DNA of 64,000 bases from DASSUW01 sp963835525 (lineage in GTDB: Bacteria > Actinomycetota > Thermoleophilia > Solirubrobacterales > Solirubrobacteraceae), in NCBI GenBank assembly GCA_963835525.1, contig CAWIFM010000009.1:558001-622000 (forward strand), read 5' to 3'. The notes beneath the pieces are model-generated. The model searched no databases and was not told the origin of the DNA. It worked only from the letters and a program-made list of their open reading frames with translations. The position numbers and the translations under genes were made by a program. Below are positions 50,584-60,170 of the stretch, in pieces. How positions within the stretch are numbered: the first letter of the stretch is position 1; every line of letters begins with the position of its first letter.

Positions 50584-51774
50584 ATGGAAGTTGAGATCGG
50601 CCGCGGCAAGAAAGCCCGCCGCGCTTACGGATTCGACGACGTAGCCATCGTCCCCTCGCGCCGCACGCGCGACCCCGATGACGTCGACATCACCTGGACG
50701 CTCGGGCCCTACCGGTTCGAGCTGCCGCTCCTCGCCTCCGCGATGGACGGCGTCGTGTCGCCGGAGACGGCGGGCATCATCGGCAAGCTGGGCGGCCTGG
50801 CCGTCCTCAACCTCGAGGGCATCTGGACCCGGTACGAGGACGCCGAGTCGCTGCTCGAGCGGATCGCCTCGCTCGACCGCGAGGAGGCGACCCGGGAGAT
50901 GCAGGAGATCTACCAGGAGCCCGTCAAGGAAGAGCTGATCGCGCAGCGGATCCAGGAGATCAAGTCGCACGGCGTCGTCGCCGCGGCCTCGCTGACCCCG
51001 CAGCGCGTGGAGCGCTGGCACGAGCTGGCGCTGGACGCCGGGCTCGACATCCTGGTCATCCAGGGCACGGTGATCTCGGCCGAGCACGTCTCCAGCCAGG
51101 GCCACGTGCTCAACCTCAAGGAGTTCGTGCGCGAGCTGCCGGTGCCCGTCGTGCTCGGCGGCTGCGCCAGCTACTCGACCGGCCTGCACCTGATGCGCAC
51201 CGGCGCGGCGGCCGTGCTCGTGGGCGTCGGCCCCGGCGCGGCGTGTACGACGCGCGGCGTGCTCGGCATCGGCGTCCCGCAGGCGACGGCGATCGCCGAC
51301 GTGGCGGCCGCCCGCTCCCAGCACATGCTCGAGACCGGCGAGTACTGCCGCGTGATCGCCGACGGCGGCATGCGCAACGGCGGCGACGTCTCGAAGGCGT
51401 TCGCCTGCGGCGCCGACGCGGTGATGATCGGCTCGCCGCTCGCCCGCGCCTACGAGGCGCCCGGCCACGGCTTCCACTGGGGCATGGCGACCTTCCACCC
51501 GTCGCTGCCGCGCGGCGCGCGCGTGAAGACCACCCAGAACGGCTCGCTGGAGGAGATCATCACCGGGCCGGCGCGCGAGAACGACGGCACCTTCAACCTC
51601 ATGGGCGCGCTGCGGACCTCGATGGCCACCTGCGGCTATCAGGACATCGCGGAGTTCAACCGGGCCGAGCTGATGGTCGCCCCGGCGCTCCAGACCGAGG
51701 GCAAGCAGCTCCAGCGCGAGCAGCACATCGGCATGGCGGCGACTGGTGGGGCGGTCGCGCTTGTCGCAGACTGA
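50584..51774 (+). CDS. guaB3: GuaB3-family IMP dehydrogenase-related protein
   Basis: The 396-residue TIM-barrel protein has IMPDH/GMPR motifs: FDDVAIVPSRRT, LLASAMDGVVSP, the catalytic loop GVGPGAACTTRGVLGIGVPQ with its Cys, IADGGMRNGGDVSKA and the C-terminal GALRTSMATCGYQDI. It lacks CBS domains and carries the short N-terminus EIGRGKKARRAYGFDDV, the hallmark of the actinobacterial GuaB3 class. Its exact reaction has been debated (IMPDH-like or GMP-reductase-like). guaA follows with an overlap, so both serve guanine-nucleotide metabolism. Confidence 0.92.
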   Translation: MEVEIGRGKKARRAYGFDDVAIVPSRRTRDPDDVDITWTLGPYRFELPLLASAMDGVVSPETAGIIGKLGGLAVLNLEGIWTRYEDAESLLERIASLDREEATREMQEIYQEPVKEELIAQRIQEIKSHGVVAAASLTPQRVERWHELALDAGLDILVIQGTVISAEHVSSQGHVLNLKEFVRELPVPVVLGGCASYSTGLHLMRTGAAAVLVGVGPGAACTTRGVLGIGVPQATAIADVAAARSQHMLETGEYCRVIADGGMRNGGDVSKAFACGADAVMIGSPLARAYEAPGHGFHWGMATFHPSLPRGARVKTTQNGSLEEIITGPARENDGTFNLMGALRTSMATCGYQDIAEFNRAELMVAPALQTEGKQLQREQHIGMAATGGAVALVAD

Positions 51775-53386
51775 TCTCGAGACGCACGGCCCCGGGTCGG
51801 CGGTCGCCGCCGATCAGCCGGTCGAGGAGCTGGCGCTCGAGCGCGCGGTCGCGCACGACGAGGTGCTGGTGCTCGACTTCGGGGGCCAGTACTCGCAGCT
51901 GATCGCCCGCCGCGTCCGCGAATGCGGCGTGTTCTCGGAGCTGCTGCCGCACCACGTCGGCGCCGACGAGGTCCGGCGCCGCGCGCCCAAGGGGCTGATC
52001 CTGTCCGGCGGCCCGGCCTCGGTCTACGCCCCCGGCGCACCGAGGCTCGATCCCGAGCTGCTCGAGCTCGGCATCCCCGTGCTCGGCATCTGCTACGGCA
52101 TGCAGGCGCTCGTCCTCACGCTCGGCGGCCGCGTCGAGGGGGCCGAGGTCGGCGAGTTCGGGCGCTCGACGCTGACCGTCTCCGAGCCCGGCCGCCTCCT
52201 GGCCGGCACCCCGGCCGAGCAGCAGTGCTGGATGTCGCACCGCGACACCGTGTTCGAGGCCCCGCCCGGCTTCACGCCGCTGGCGAGCTCGACCGAGTCG
52301 CCGGTCGCCGCGGTCGAGGATTCAGGGCGCGGCCTGTACGGGATCCAGTTCCACCCCGAGGTCGTCCACACGCCCTACGGCCAGCAGGTGCTGACCACCT
52401 TCCTCGAGGAGATCTGCGGCTGCGCGCGCGACTGGAGCGCGGCCTCGATCATCGACGAGCAGGTGGCGGCGATCCGCGCCCAGGTCTCAGGCGGGCGCGT
52501 GATCTGCGGCCTGTCCGGCGGCGTCGACTCCTCGGTGGCCGCGCTGCTCGTCCACCGGGCGGTCGGCGACCAGCTGACCTGCGTGTTCGTGGATCACGGG
52601 CTGATGCGCAAGAACGAGGGCGACCAGGTGGTCGCCGCCTTCCGCGACCACTTCAAGGTCCCGCTCGTGGCGGTCGACGCCGAGGACCGCTTCCTGAAGC
52701 GGCTGAAGGGCCTCTCGGAGCCCGAGTCCAAGCGCAAGGCGATCGGCGCCGAGTTCATCCGCGTCTTCGAGGAGGAGGCGGCCAAGATCGGCGACGCGCG
52801 CTATCTCGTGCAGGGCACGCTGTACAGCGACGTCATCGAGTCCGGCGGCGGCCACGGGGCGGCGACGATCAAGTCGCACCACAACGTCGGCGGCCTGCCC
52901 GAGGACCTCGAGTTCGAGCTGGTGGAGCCGCTGCGCGCCCTGTTCAAGGACGAGGTGCGCGCCGTCGGCGCCGAGCTCGGGCTGCCCGAGCGGCTCGTCT
53001 GGCGCCAGCCGTTCCCCGGCCCCGGCCTGGCGATCCGCGTCGTCGGCGGCGAGGCGACCAAGGAGCGGCTCGACACGCTGCGCAACGCCGACAGCATCCT
53101 GCAGGACGAGATCCGCAAGGCCGGCCTGTACCGCGAGCTGTGGCAGTCGTTCTGCGTGCTGCCCGACATCCGCACGGTCGGCGTGCAGGGCGACGAGCGC
53201 ACCTACGGCTACGTGGTCGCCATCCGCGCCGTCACCTCCGACGACGCGATGACCGCCGACTGGGCTCGTCTGCCCTACGACCTGCTGGAGCAGATCGCCT
53301 CGCGCATGATCAACGAGATCCGCGAGGTGAACCGCGTCGTGCTCGACATCACGAGCAAGCCGCCGGGCACGATCGAGTGGGAGTAG
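51761..53386 (+). CDS. guaA: GMP synthase (glutamine-hydrolysing)
   Basis: The enzyme converts XMP to GMP. Domains: class I glutamine amidotransferase (LVLDFGGQYSQLIARRVREC; Cys in GICYGMQAL; FHPEV) at about residues 30-220. An ATP-pyrophosphatase follows (PP-loop CGLSGGVDSSVAA, near 247) and then the dimerisation domain to the end (KPPGTIEWE). An N-terminal extension of about 27 residues precedes the usual start. Possible starts are GTG 51746 or TTG 51761, both inside guaB3; I prefer 51761 because GGTGGGG precedes it. Confidence 0.93.
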   Translation: MSQTDLETHGPGSAVAADQPVEELALERAVAHDEVLVLDFGGQYSQLIARRVRECGVFSELLPHHVGADEVRRRAPKGLILSGGPASVYAPGAPRLDPELLELGIPVLGICYGMQALVLTLGGRVEGAEVGEFGRSTLTVSEPGRLLAGTPAEQQCWMSHRDTVFEAPPGFTPLASSTESPVAAVEDSGRGLYGIQFHPEVVHTPYGQQVLTTFLEEICGCARDWSAASIIDEQVAAIRAQVSGGRVICGLSGGVDSSVAALLVHRAVGDQLTCVFVDHGLMRKNEGDQVVAAFRDHFKVPLVAVDAEDRFLKRLKGLSEPESKRKAIGAEFIRVFEEEAAKIGDARYLVQGTLYSDVIESGGGHGAATIKSHHNVGGLPEDLEFELVEPLRALFKDEVRAVGAELGLPERLVWRQPFPGPGLAIRVVGGEATKERLDTLRNADSILQDEIRKAGLYRELWQSFCVLPDIRTVGVQGDERTYGYVVAIRAVTSDDAMTADWARLPYDLLEQIASRMINEIREVNRVVLDITSKPPGTIEWE

Positions 53387-53631
53387 ACCCTCCGCGGCGC
53401 GAGACGCCGTGGGACCACGCGTCGCGCCCGGAGCCCGAGCCGCCGCCCGGCCTCTCCACGCCCAAGAAGGTGGCGGCGGGCGCCTTCATCGCGGTCCTCT
53501 ACGCCGGTGGGATGGGCTTCCGCGGCGACTGGCTCCCCGGGATCGTCGGCGGGATCCTCGCCGGCGTCGTGCTCTTCATGGTCCTCAACCGGCTCGAGGA
53601 GCGCCGCCGCGAGCGATTCCGCGGCCGCTAG
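53377..53631 (+). CDS. Small two-helix membrane protein, unknown
   Basis: This 84-residue protein has a Pro-rich N-terminus, a hydrophobic hairpin (KVAAGAFIAVLYAGGMGF; GIVGGILAGVVLFMVL) and an Arg-rich tail. The GTG start lies inside the end of guaA (10-nt overlap). Its TAG stop forms a CTAG shared with the stop of the convergent dehydrogenase copy. No family recognised. Confidence 0.55.
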   Translation: MGVDPPRRETPWDHASRPEPEPPPGLSTPKKVAAGAFIAVLYAGGMGFRGDWLPGIVGGILAGVVLFMVLNRLEERRRERFRGR

Positions 53632-56600
53632 AGCCAGCGCGTCCCGCGGTGGACGGCGCGCAGCGTCCGCCGCAGCTTTCCGCCGCGCGAGGTCGCCGTC
53701 TCCGGCCGCTTCGCCCCCGGGGTGACGCGGGCGTCGCGGTCGCGGGCGATCTCGGCCGCGCTCAGCGAGGGCGCCCGGTCGTAGACCCGCACCTCGTCGA
53801 TGTCGCCCTTGAAGAACTCCGGCCAGATCGCGTTGCCGCCGATCCGCAGCGGGCCGTCCGAGGCCGGCGCGGCGCCGGAGAGCGCATGGCTCGCGACCTG
53901 CACGCCGTCGCGATAGACGCGCATGACCGAGCCGTCCCAGGTCATCGCGAGGTGCGACCAGCGCCGTAGCGGCAGCGCCGGGGCGCGCAGCGCGTGCTCG
54001 GCGTTCGTGAACACGTGCCCGCTCGGCCGGGCGTAGAGCCCGTACGACAGCCGCGGGCCGCGCTCCTTGACGAGCACGCTGCGCGCGCCGCGCCTCGACG
54101 GCCGCACCCACGCCTCGAGCGTCATCGCCCGGGACAGGTCGAGCGACGGATCGTCGGCGACGGTCACCCAGTCGTTGCGCCCGTCGAACGACAGCCCGCC
54201 GCCGAAGCGGCCGCGCGTGCGCACGGCGCCCGAGATCCGGCCGGTGTTGCTCGCGCCAGAGGCGTCGCGGGCCCGCTGGCCGCGCGCCTCGTCGAAGCCC
54301 CACGCGCCGACCGGCCCGCGTGCCGACTGCGAGACGACCGGCGGAGCGTCGAGCGTGAGCGTGACCGGCACGAGGCGCGGCGACTCCTCGGCGCCCGCCG
54401 ACTCCACGCGCACGGTCGCCGTGTGCGTGCCCGCGGGCAGGCCGGCTGGGTTCACCGCGACGGTGACCCGCCCCGCAGCGCTCCCGGACGCCGGCGTCAC
54501 CGACAGCCAGGGCGCGTCGCCGGACGCCGTGAAGGAGAGCGGGCCGGCGACCGCGTTGGCGACCTCGAGCGTCTTCGCCGCCGGAGCGGGGCCGCTGAAG
54601 CTCAGCGCGGCGGGCGAGACGTCGAGCACCGCGGCCGGGGTGCCGGAGATGTAGCCGGAGACCGGTCCGCCCTTCCATGTCTTGCCGGTCGTCCACGACG
54701 CCGGGAGCCGGCCGTGAGGCGCGTTCGCGGCCTCCAGCTCGGAGCCCTCGATCCCGCCCGCGAAGTCGTGCCAGAACAGCGTCCCGCCGCTGCCGGCCGG
54801 GTTGAGCAGGCCGATCCAGTACCACTGTCCCGCCACGATGCCCGGGGACCTCGACGTCGACCTTGTTCCAGGCGGCGGGGACCGGGTTGTCGATCCGGCC
54901 CGAGGCGAGCAGCGTCGTCGGCGCGCTCTGGCTGCCGGCGTACAGGCCGAGCTCGAGGTCCGTCGCGGTCGAGAAGTTGGAGACGAAGAGGTGGAGCTCG
55001 GTCGCGGTGCCCGACTGCTCGGCCTGCGTCCGGTACACGATCGCCTTGCCGGGCCCCGCGGAGCTGAGGCCCTGCGGGCCGATGACGTCGGCGCCGGCCA
55101 TCCGCCGCGTGTACGACCGCCGGAACGTCGCCGTGAGCGTGGTGTCGCCCCCGATCATCGTCGTGTGGTTGCGCGCGCCCGCGTTGCTCCACGACGAGAA
55201 CACGTGAGCGAGGCCGCCCAGCGTCTGCAGGGTCTCGGTGCCGACGCTGTTCGTCGATCCCTGGATCACCTCGCGCGTGAACGGCGCGGTCGCCGTCTCG
55301 CTGCCGAAGGTCAGCAGCGCGCCCGGCGGTTGGCTCGCGAGCGTCAGCATCGCCGTGCGCGGATCCAGCCGGCGCGTCGCCCTGCCGATCAGGCCGTTCG
55401 TGTCGCGCGCGGTCAGCGCGATCTCGAGATACGACGGGAAGTCGTGGTCGGGCGCGTCGAATGCCCCGCTCGCGGCGCCGGTGAACGACTGGATCGTGTG
55501 GCTGTGGCACGAGCCGCTGATGCGGTCGCAGTGCTGCAGCTTGATGTCCCACGTCAGGCCGCTGGGCGCGATCGGCTCGCCCTCGAAGTCGGTCGCCGAG
55601 CCGCTGAACGCGATCCGGTCGTCGACGCTCCATCTCATGCCCGGCGCCGGGGCGGTGATCGTGATTACCGGCACCGGCGGCTGGCCGGCGGTGATCGGCA
55701 GGTTGATCGTGTCGGTCAGGCCGCCGGGGTCGGTCACCCTCAGGCGCGCCGTGTAGGTGCTCTCGACCGTGTAGGTCCAGGTCCGGGTGGGGGTCGTCCC
55801 GTCGTCGAACGCGCCGTCGCCGTCGAGGTCCCAGGCGTAGGTGATCGCCTGCCCCTCGGGATCGCTCGAGGCGCGGCCGTCGAAGGCGACGGTCAGCGGC
55901 ACGCTCCCGCTCGACGGCGTGGCGGTCGCGCGCGCCACCGGGGCGCGGTTGGTCGTCGTCGAGCGGATGCGACGGACGGTGCCGCCGACGATGTCGACGT
56001 AGTAGAGGTCGCCACCCGGACCGAACTGCAGGTCGACGGGGGTCGCGGCGCCGGCCACGAACGTCTGCCGGTTGTTCGGGTCGGGCAGTCCGTTGCTGCC
56101 GGCCAGCATGGCCCAGATGCAGGTGCGGCTGTAGTCGGAGAAGAACAGCGCGCCGTCGTACGCCTCCGGGAAGCTGCTGCTCTGCGGCGTGAAGGCGATG
56201 CCGGAGATCGAGGAGGACCCGAAGCCGCACGCCTCGCCCTGCACGACGCGCGAGTTGTGGTGGTACGTGTAGTACGGCGGCGTGTGCGCGCCGGCCGCGA
56301 GGCCGTCGCAGAGGCTGAGGTGCAGGCTGGCGTAGGAGCTCATGAGGCCGGTGCCCTCGTAGCACGGCCAGCCGAAGTTGCGTACGGAGCCCGGCATCAC
56401 GCGGTTGATCTCCTCCCACGAGCCCCATCCGACGTCGCCGGTCCAGACCTCGTTCGTGCCCGGGCGCAGCGCGAAGCGGAACGGGTTGCGCAGGCCGTGG
56501 GCGACGATCCGGCGGGCGTTGGCGTCTCCGCTGGTGTTCGGGTTGCCGGCCATCGCCGCGCCGGTGTCGGGGTTCACGCGCAGGATCGCCCCGTCGAGCC

Positions 56601-57276
56601 CGGTGGGGTCGCCCGTGGTGCGCACGTCCTGGCTGCGCAGGGCGCCGCCCTCGCCGGTGGGGTCGCCGCACGGGTTGCCGACCTGCCCGTAGTCGGCGAA
56701 CGTGTAGCTCGCGCCGTCGCCGCCGCTGACATAGAGCGAGCCGTCGCCGCCGAAGGCGAGCGAGCCGACGGAGTGGCTCGGGTACTGCTGGCACCAGTCG
56801 TCGATCAAGGGCTGCTCGACCCCGTCGGTCAGGCGCGAGAGCCGGCCGGTGATCACGCAGCCGTCGCCGTTCGCGCCCGGCGGCGTCGGGCATTCATCGC
56901 CCCAGCGCGGGACCTGCGCCGAACCCGGGTGCTTGTCGTAGGAGTAGAGGACGTAGACGTACGGCCGCCCGGTCGTGAACTGGGGATCGAGCGCGAGGCC
57001 GAGCAGCCCCCGGTCCCAGCCGTTGAACACCCGCTCTCTCAGGTCGGCGTACAACGTCGGCGTCGGATCGCCGAAGTCGCTGAACACCTGGATCGTGCCG
57101 CGCTTCTCGGCGACGAAGATGCGGCCGTCGGCCGCGAACCGCACCGCCGTCGGGAACGTCAGACCGCTGAACGCGACGGTCTCCTGGAAGCCAGGCGGCA
57201 CGGACGCGGCGGCCGGCGCGGCCGCGACGAGCCACAGCAACACCACCAGACCGCCGACCCATCGCGACACCGCCAT
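53628..57276 (-). pseudogene. PQQ-type sugar dehydrogenase with PKD, BACON-like and LamG domains (copy 1, one frameshift)
   Basis: From the ATG at 57276: signal peptide (ending AAA-S near 25), a six-bladed glucose/sorbosone dehydrogenase domain (about 33-430; GLTFPTAVRFAADGRIFVAE, YPSHSVGSLAFGGDGSLYVS, RNPFRFALRPG), a PKD domain (about 446-530), further beta modules, a choice-of-anchor region, one BACON-like module, a LamG-like lectin domain and the end VHRGTRWL. The frame breaks at 54841-54847 (a CCCGGGG run), where one extra base turns the expected VPGIVAGQWYWIGLLNP into VPGHRGG. Downstream, everything continues in the other frame to 53628. Removing one G/C restores a single protein of about 1215 residues. 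The shift may be real or a base-calling error. Confidence 0.8.
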
Positions 57277-57282
57277 GCGCTG

Positions 57283-57330
57283 ACCCTACGGGGTGGAGCG
57301 AAACCTGCCCACTACGAGTGGCCAGGCCTC
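57283..57330 (-). promoter_or_regulatory. Upstream block of dehydrogenase copy 1, shared with copy 2
   Basis: On the minus strand, CTGGCC, AGTGGGCAGGT and TAGGGT (57283-57288) precede the ATG at 57276. The same elements, in the same order and spacing, precede copy 2 (TAGGGT at 61880-61885 before the ATG at 61872). TAGGGT only 6-7 nt from the ATG suggests leaderless transcripts from both. Confidence 0.5.
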
Positions 57331-57344
57331 GTCACATGACGTGC

Positions 57345-60170
57345 CTACCGGCGGCTCTTCAGCCAGCGGGTGCCGCGATGGACCTTCTTCTGCGTCTTGC
57401 GCGGCTTCGCATGGCGCTTGGCCTTCTTCATCGTCTTGGCCTTGGCCCGCGCCTTCGCGGCGTTCATCCGCGCCGCACGCTTCACGCTCGCGCTGGCGGC
57501 CACTGCGCCGCCGACTGCCGTGTCACGGTCCGAGGCGACCTCGGCCGCGGTCAGCGCGCGGTTGTAGACACGCACCTCGTCGATGACGCCGTTGAACCAC
57601 TCCGGCCACACGGCGTTGCCGCCTATGCGCAGCACACTGGTCGAGGTCCGGGCCGTGCCCGTGAGGGCGCTGGTCGAGACCTGGGTGCCGTTGACGTACA
57701 TCCGCATGGTCAGGCCGTCCCACGTCATGGCCAGGTGCGACCACGTGTTGAGCGGGAGCGCGGTGGGGGCGAGCATCCCGCGGTCGCTGGTGGTGAAGAC
57801 GTGGCCGCTCGGCCGCGAGGCCGTGTCGGTGCCCGCGTACAGCGCGTAGACGAGCTGCCCGGGCTGCTCCTTGATCACCGCGGTGCGCCAGGTGGTGCCC
57901 AGCGCCGCCGGCCGGACCCACGCCTCGAGCGTCATGCCGGTCGTCAGGTCGAGCGAGTTGGCGTCCGCCACGGTCACCCAGTCGTTGACGCCGTCGAACT
58001 GCAGGCCGCCGCCGTACCGCCCCGCCGTGCGGATCGGACCGGAGAGCGTGCCGGCGTTGCCGAGCCCGGAAGAGTCCAGCGCGCTCGTGCCGCTCGACTC
58101 GTCGAAGCCCCAGGCGCCCACGAGCCCGGCGGGGGGCGGCGGGAGGTTCGAGACCGTGAAGGTCACCGGGATTGTGGCGGGCGAGCCGCCCGCGCCGGCC
58201 GCGGTCACCGTCACCGACCCGTTGTAGGTCCCTTGCGCAAGGCCGGCGGTGCTCACCGACACCGACAGCGTGCCGGGCGCAGTCCCGCTCGCGGGCGTGA
58301 CGGCCAGCCAGGACGCGTTGTCGGACGTCGTGTAGTTGAGCGTCCCGCCGCCGGTGTTGGCCAACGACAGCGTCTTGGCGGCCGGGTTGGCGCCGCCCAC
58401 CGAGCCGGTGAACGACAGGCTGGGAGGCGTGACCGAGAGGCTCGGCGGCGGCGTCACGGTGAACGTGACCGGAATCGTGGCGGGCGAGCCGGTCACGCCG
58501 CTCGAAGTGACCGTCACCGACCCGTTGTAGGTCCCCGCGGCGAGGCCGGTCACGTCAACCGAGACCGAGAGGGTGCCGGGTGCCGTCCCGCTTCCGGGCG
58601 TCACGCTCAGCCATGCGGCATTGTCCGACGCCGCGTAGTTAAGCGCTCCGGCTCCGGCGTTCGTCACCGACAGCGTCGTCGCCGCCGGGTTCGCCCCGCC
58701 GGCCGTGGCGCTGAACGTCAGGCTCGCGGGCGACACCGAGAGCGACGGCGCCGGCGGGTCGACCGTCAGCGTCACCGGGATCAGCTGCGGCGATCCGCTG
58801 ACGCCTGCAGACTCCACCCGGACCGTCGCCGTGTACGTGCCGGCAGCCATCCCGGCCACGTTGGCCACGACGCTGAGGTCACGCGGTGCGTTTGCGCTGC
58901 CGGGCGTCACCGTCAGCCAGGCAGCGTCGTCCGTGGCGGTGAAGGGCAGCACGCCGCCGCCCGTGTTCGTGACGTTCAGTGTCTTGGCGGCCGGGTTCGC
59001 GCCGCCCGCAGTCGCGTTGAAGCTCAGCGAGGCGGGCGCGACGCTCAGTGCGGGCGGCTGTGGCGCGCTGGCCGGCACACCCCACAGATAGCCCGACAGC
59101 GGACCGTCGGAGTACAAGAGGCCCGTCGCCCACGTCGGCGGCAGGCTCAGGCGTTGGCGGTCGGCGCCGGTCTGCTCTGCTCCTCCGGTACCTCCGGCGC
59201 GGTCGTGCCAGGCCAGTGTTCCAGACCCGTCCGCGGGATTGAGCAGGCCGATCCAATAGGCCTGGCCCGCGTCGATCCCCGGGATGTTCACCGCGACCTT
59301 GTTCCAAGCGCCGGCGGTGGGGTTCTCGAGCCGTGCGGACCCGAGCAGCGTCGTCGGTGTCCCACCGCTGTCGGCGTAGAGGCCGAGCTCGAGATCGGTC
59401 GCCGTGGAGTTGCTCGCGAGCCGGAGGTAGAGCTCCGTGACGCTGCCCGAGTTGGCGGCGATCGTGCGGTACACCTCCGACTTGCCGGGCGTCGCGGTGC
59501 TGACGTTGGTGCCGACGACGTCCGCACCCGCCAGCTTGAGCTCGGTCGAGCGCTCGAACGTCGCGGTCAGCGTGGTATCGGCGTTGATGATCGTCGTGTG
59601 GTTTCGTGCTCCGGCGTTCGACCACGAGGAGAACGCGTACGGGACTCCGCCGAGGGTCTGCGGGGTCTCCGTACCGACGCCGTTGGTCGAGCCCTGGATC
59701 ACCTCGCGGACGAACGGCGCAGTCGCGGTCTCGCCCCCGAGCGTGAGCTGCATGCCGGGCGGGTTGCTCGCGAGCGTCAGCTGAACGGTCTTCGGATCCA
59801 GGCGCCGGGACGCAGTGCCCCTGAGGCCGTGCGAGTCCGTCGCGGTCAGCTCGATCTCCAGATGCGACGGGAACTCGTGATCGGGTGCGTCGAACGATCC
59901 GCCGGCGACGCCGGAGAACGACTGCAGCGGGTGGGTGTGGCAGGAGCCGCTGATTCGGTCGCAGTGCCTGAGGTTGATGTCCCAGGTGAGCCCGCTCGGC
60001 GGGATCGGCGTGCCCTGGAAGTCGGTTGCCGTCCCGCTGAACTCGATCCGGTCGTCCACCTTCCATTTCAGGTCGGGCGACGGTGCGGTGATCTGGATCA
60101 TCGGTGTCGGAGGCGTGCCCGCCGTGATCGGGACGTTGACCGTGTCGGTCAGCCCTCCGGGATCGGTCAC
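57345..60170 (-). CDS. Copy 2 of the PQQ-dehydrogenase-type protein: intact 3' part with three BACON-like modules and LamG domain
   Basis: This open frame of 941 codons continues the frameshifted 5' part described at 60167-61872. It begins inside the PKD domain (MTDPGGLTDTVNVPITAG). It then has the same beta modules as copy 1, followed by three BACON-like repeats near residues 375-650 (SLSVSPASLTFSATAGGANP and two near-copies) where copy 1 has one. A LamG-like domain (GAWGFDESSGTSALDSSG ... WSHLAMTWDGLTMRMYVNG) and a very basic tail (AKARAKAKTMKKAKRHAK) ending VHRGTRWLKSRR close the protein. The ATG at 60170 is not a natural start; the protein should be read with its upstream domain. A secreted carbohydrate oxidase or binding protein is likely. 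Confidence 0.75.
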   Translation of the reverse strand: MTDPGGLTDTVNVPITAGTPPTPMIQITAPSPDLKWKVDDRIEFSGTATDFQGTPIPPSGLTWDINLRHCDRISGSCHTHPLQSFSGVAGGSFDAPDHEFPSHLEIELTATDSHGLRGTASRRLDPKTVQLTLASNPPGMQLTLGGETATAPFVREVIQGSTNGVGTETPQTLGGVPYAFSSWSNAGARNHTTIINADTTLTATFERSTELKLAGADVVGTNVSTATPGKSEVYRTIAANSGSVTELYLRLASNSTATDLELGLYADSGGTPTTLLGSARLENPTAGAWNKVAVNIPGIDAGQAYWIGLLNPADGSGTLAWHDRAGGTGGAEQTGADRQRLSLPPTWATGLLYSDGPLSGYLWGVPASAPQPPALSVAPASLSFNATAGGANPAAKTLNVTNTGGGVLPFTATDDAAWLTVTPGSANAPRDLSVVANVAGMAAGTYTATVRVESAGVSGSPQLIPVTLTVDPPAPSLSVSPASLTFSATAGGANPAATTLSVTNAGAGALNYAASDNAAWLSVTPGSGTAPGTLSVSVDVTGLAAGTYNGSVTVTSSGVTGSPATIPVTFTVTPPPSLSVTPPSLSFTGSVGGANPAAKTLSLANTGGGTLNYTTSDNASWLAVTPASGTAPGTLSVSVSTAGLAQGTYNGSVTVTAAGAGGSPATIPVTFTVSNLPPPPAGLVGAWGFDESSGTSALDSSGLGNAGTLSGPIRTAGRYGGGLQFDGVNDWVTVADANSLDLTTGMTLEAWVRPAALGTTWRTAVIKEQPGQLVYALYAGTDTASRPSGHVFTTSDRGMLAPTALPLNTWSHLAMTWDGLTMRMYVNGTQVSTSALTGTARTSTSVLRIGGNAVWPEWFNGVIDEVRVYNRALTAAEVASDRDTAVGGAVAASASVKRAARMNAAKARAKAKTMKKAKRHAKPRKTQKKVHRGTRWLKSRR

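Noticed and set aside
54841..54847. Programmed ribosomal frameshift in dehydrogenase copy 1
   Set aside because: The site is a plain CCCGGGG run with no slippery heptamer or obvious stimulatory structure; an indel or read error is simpler.
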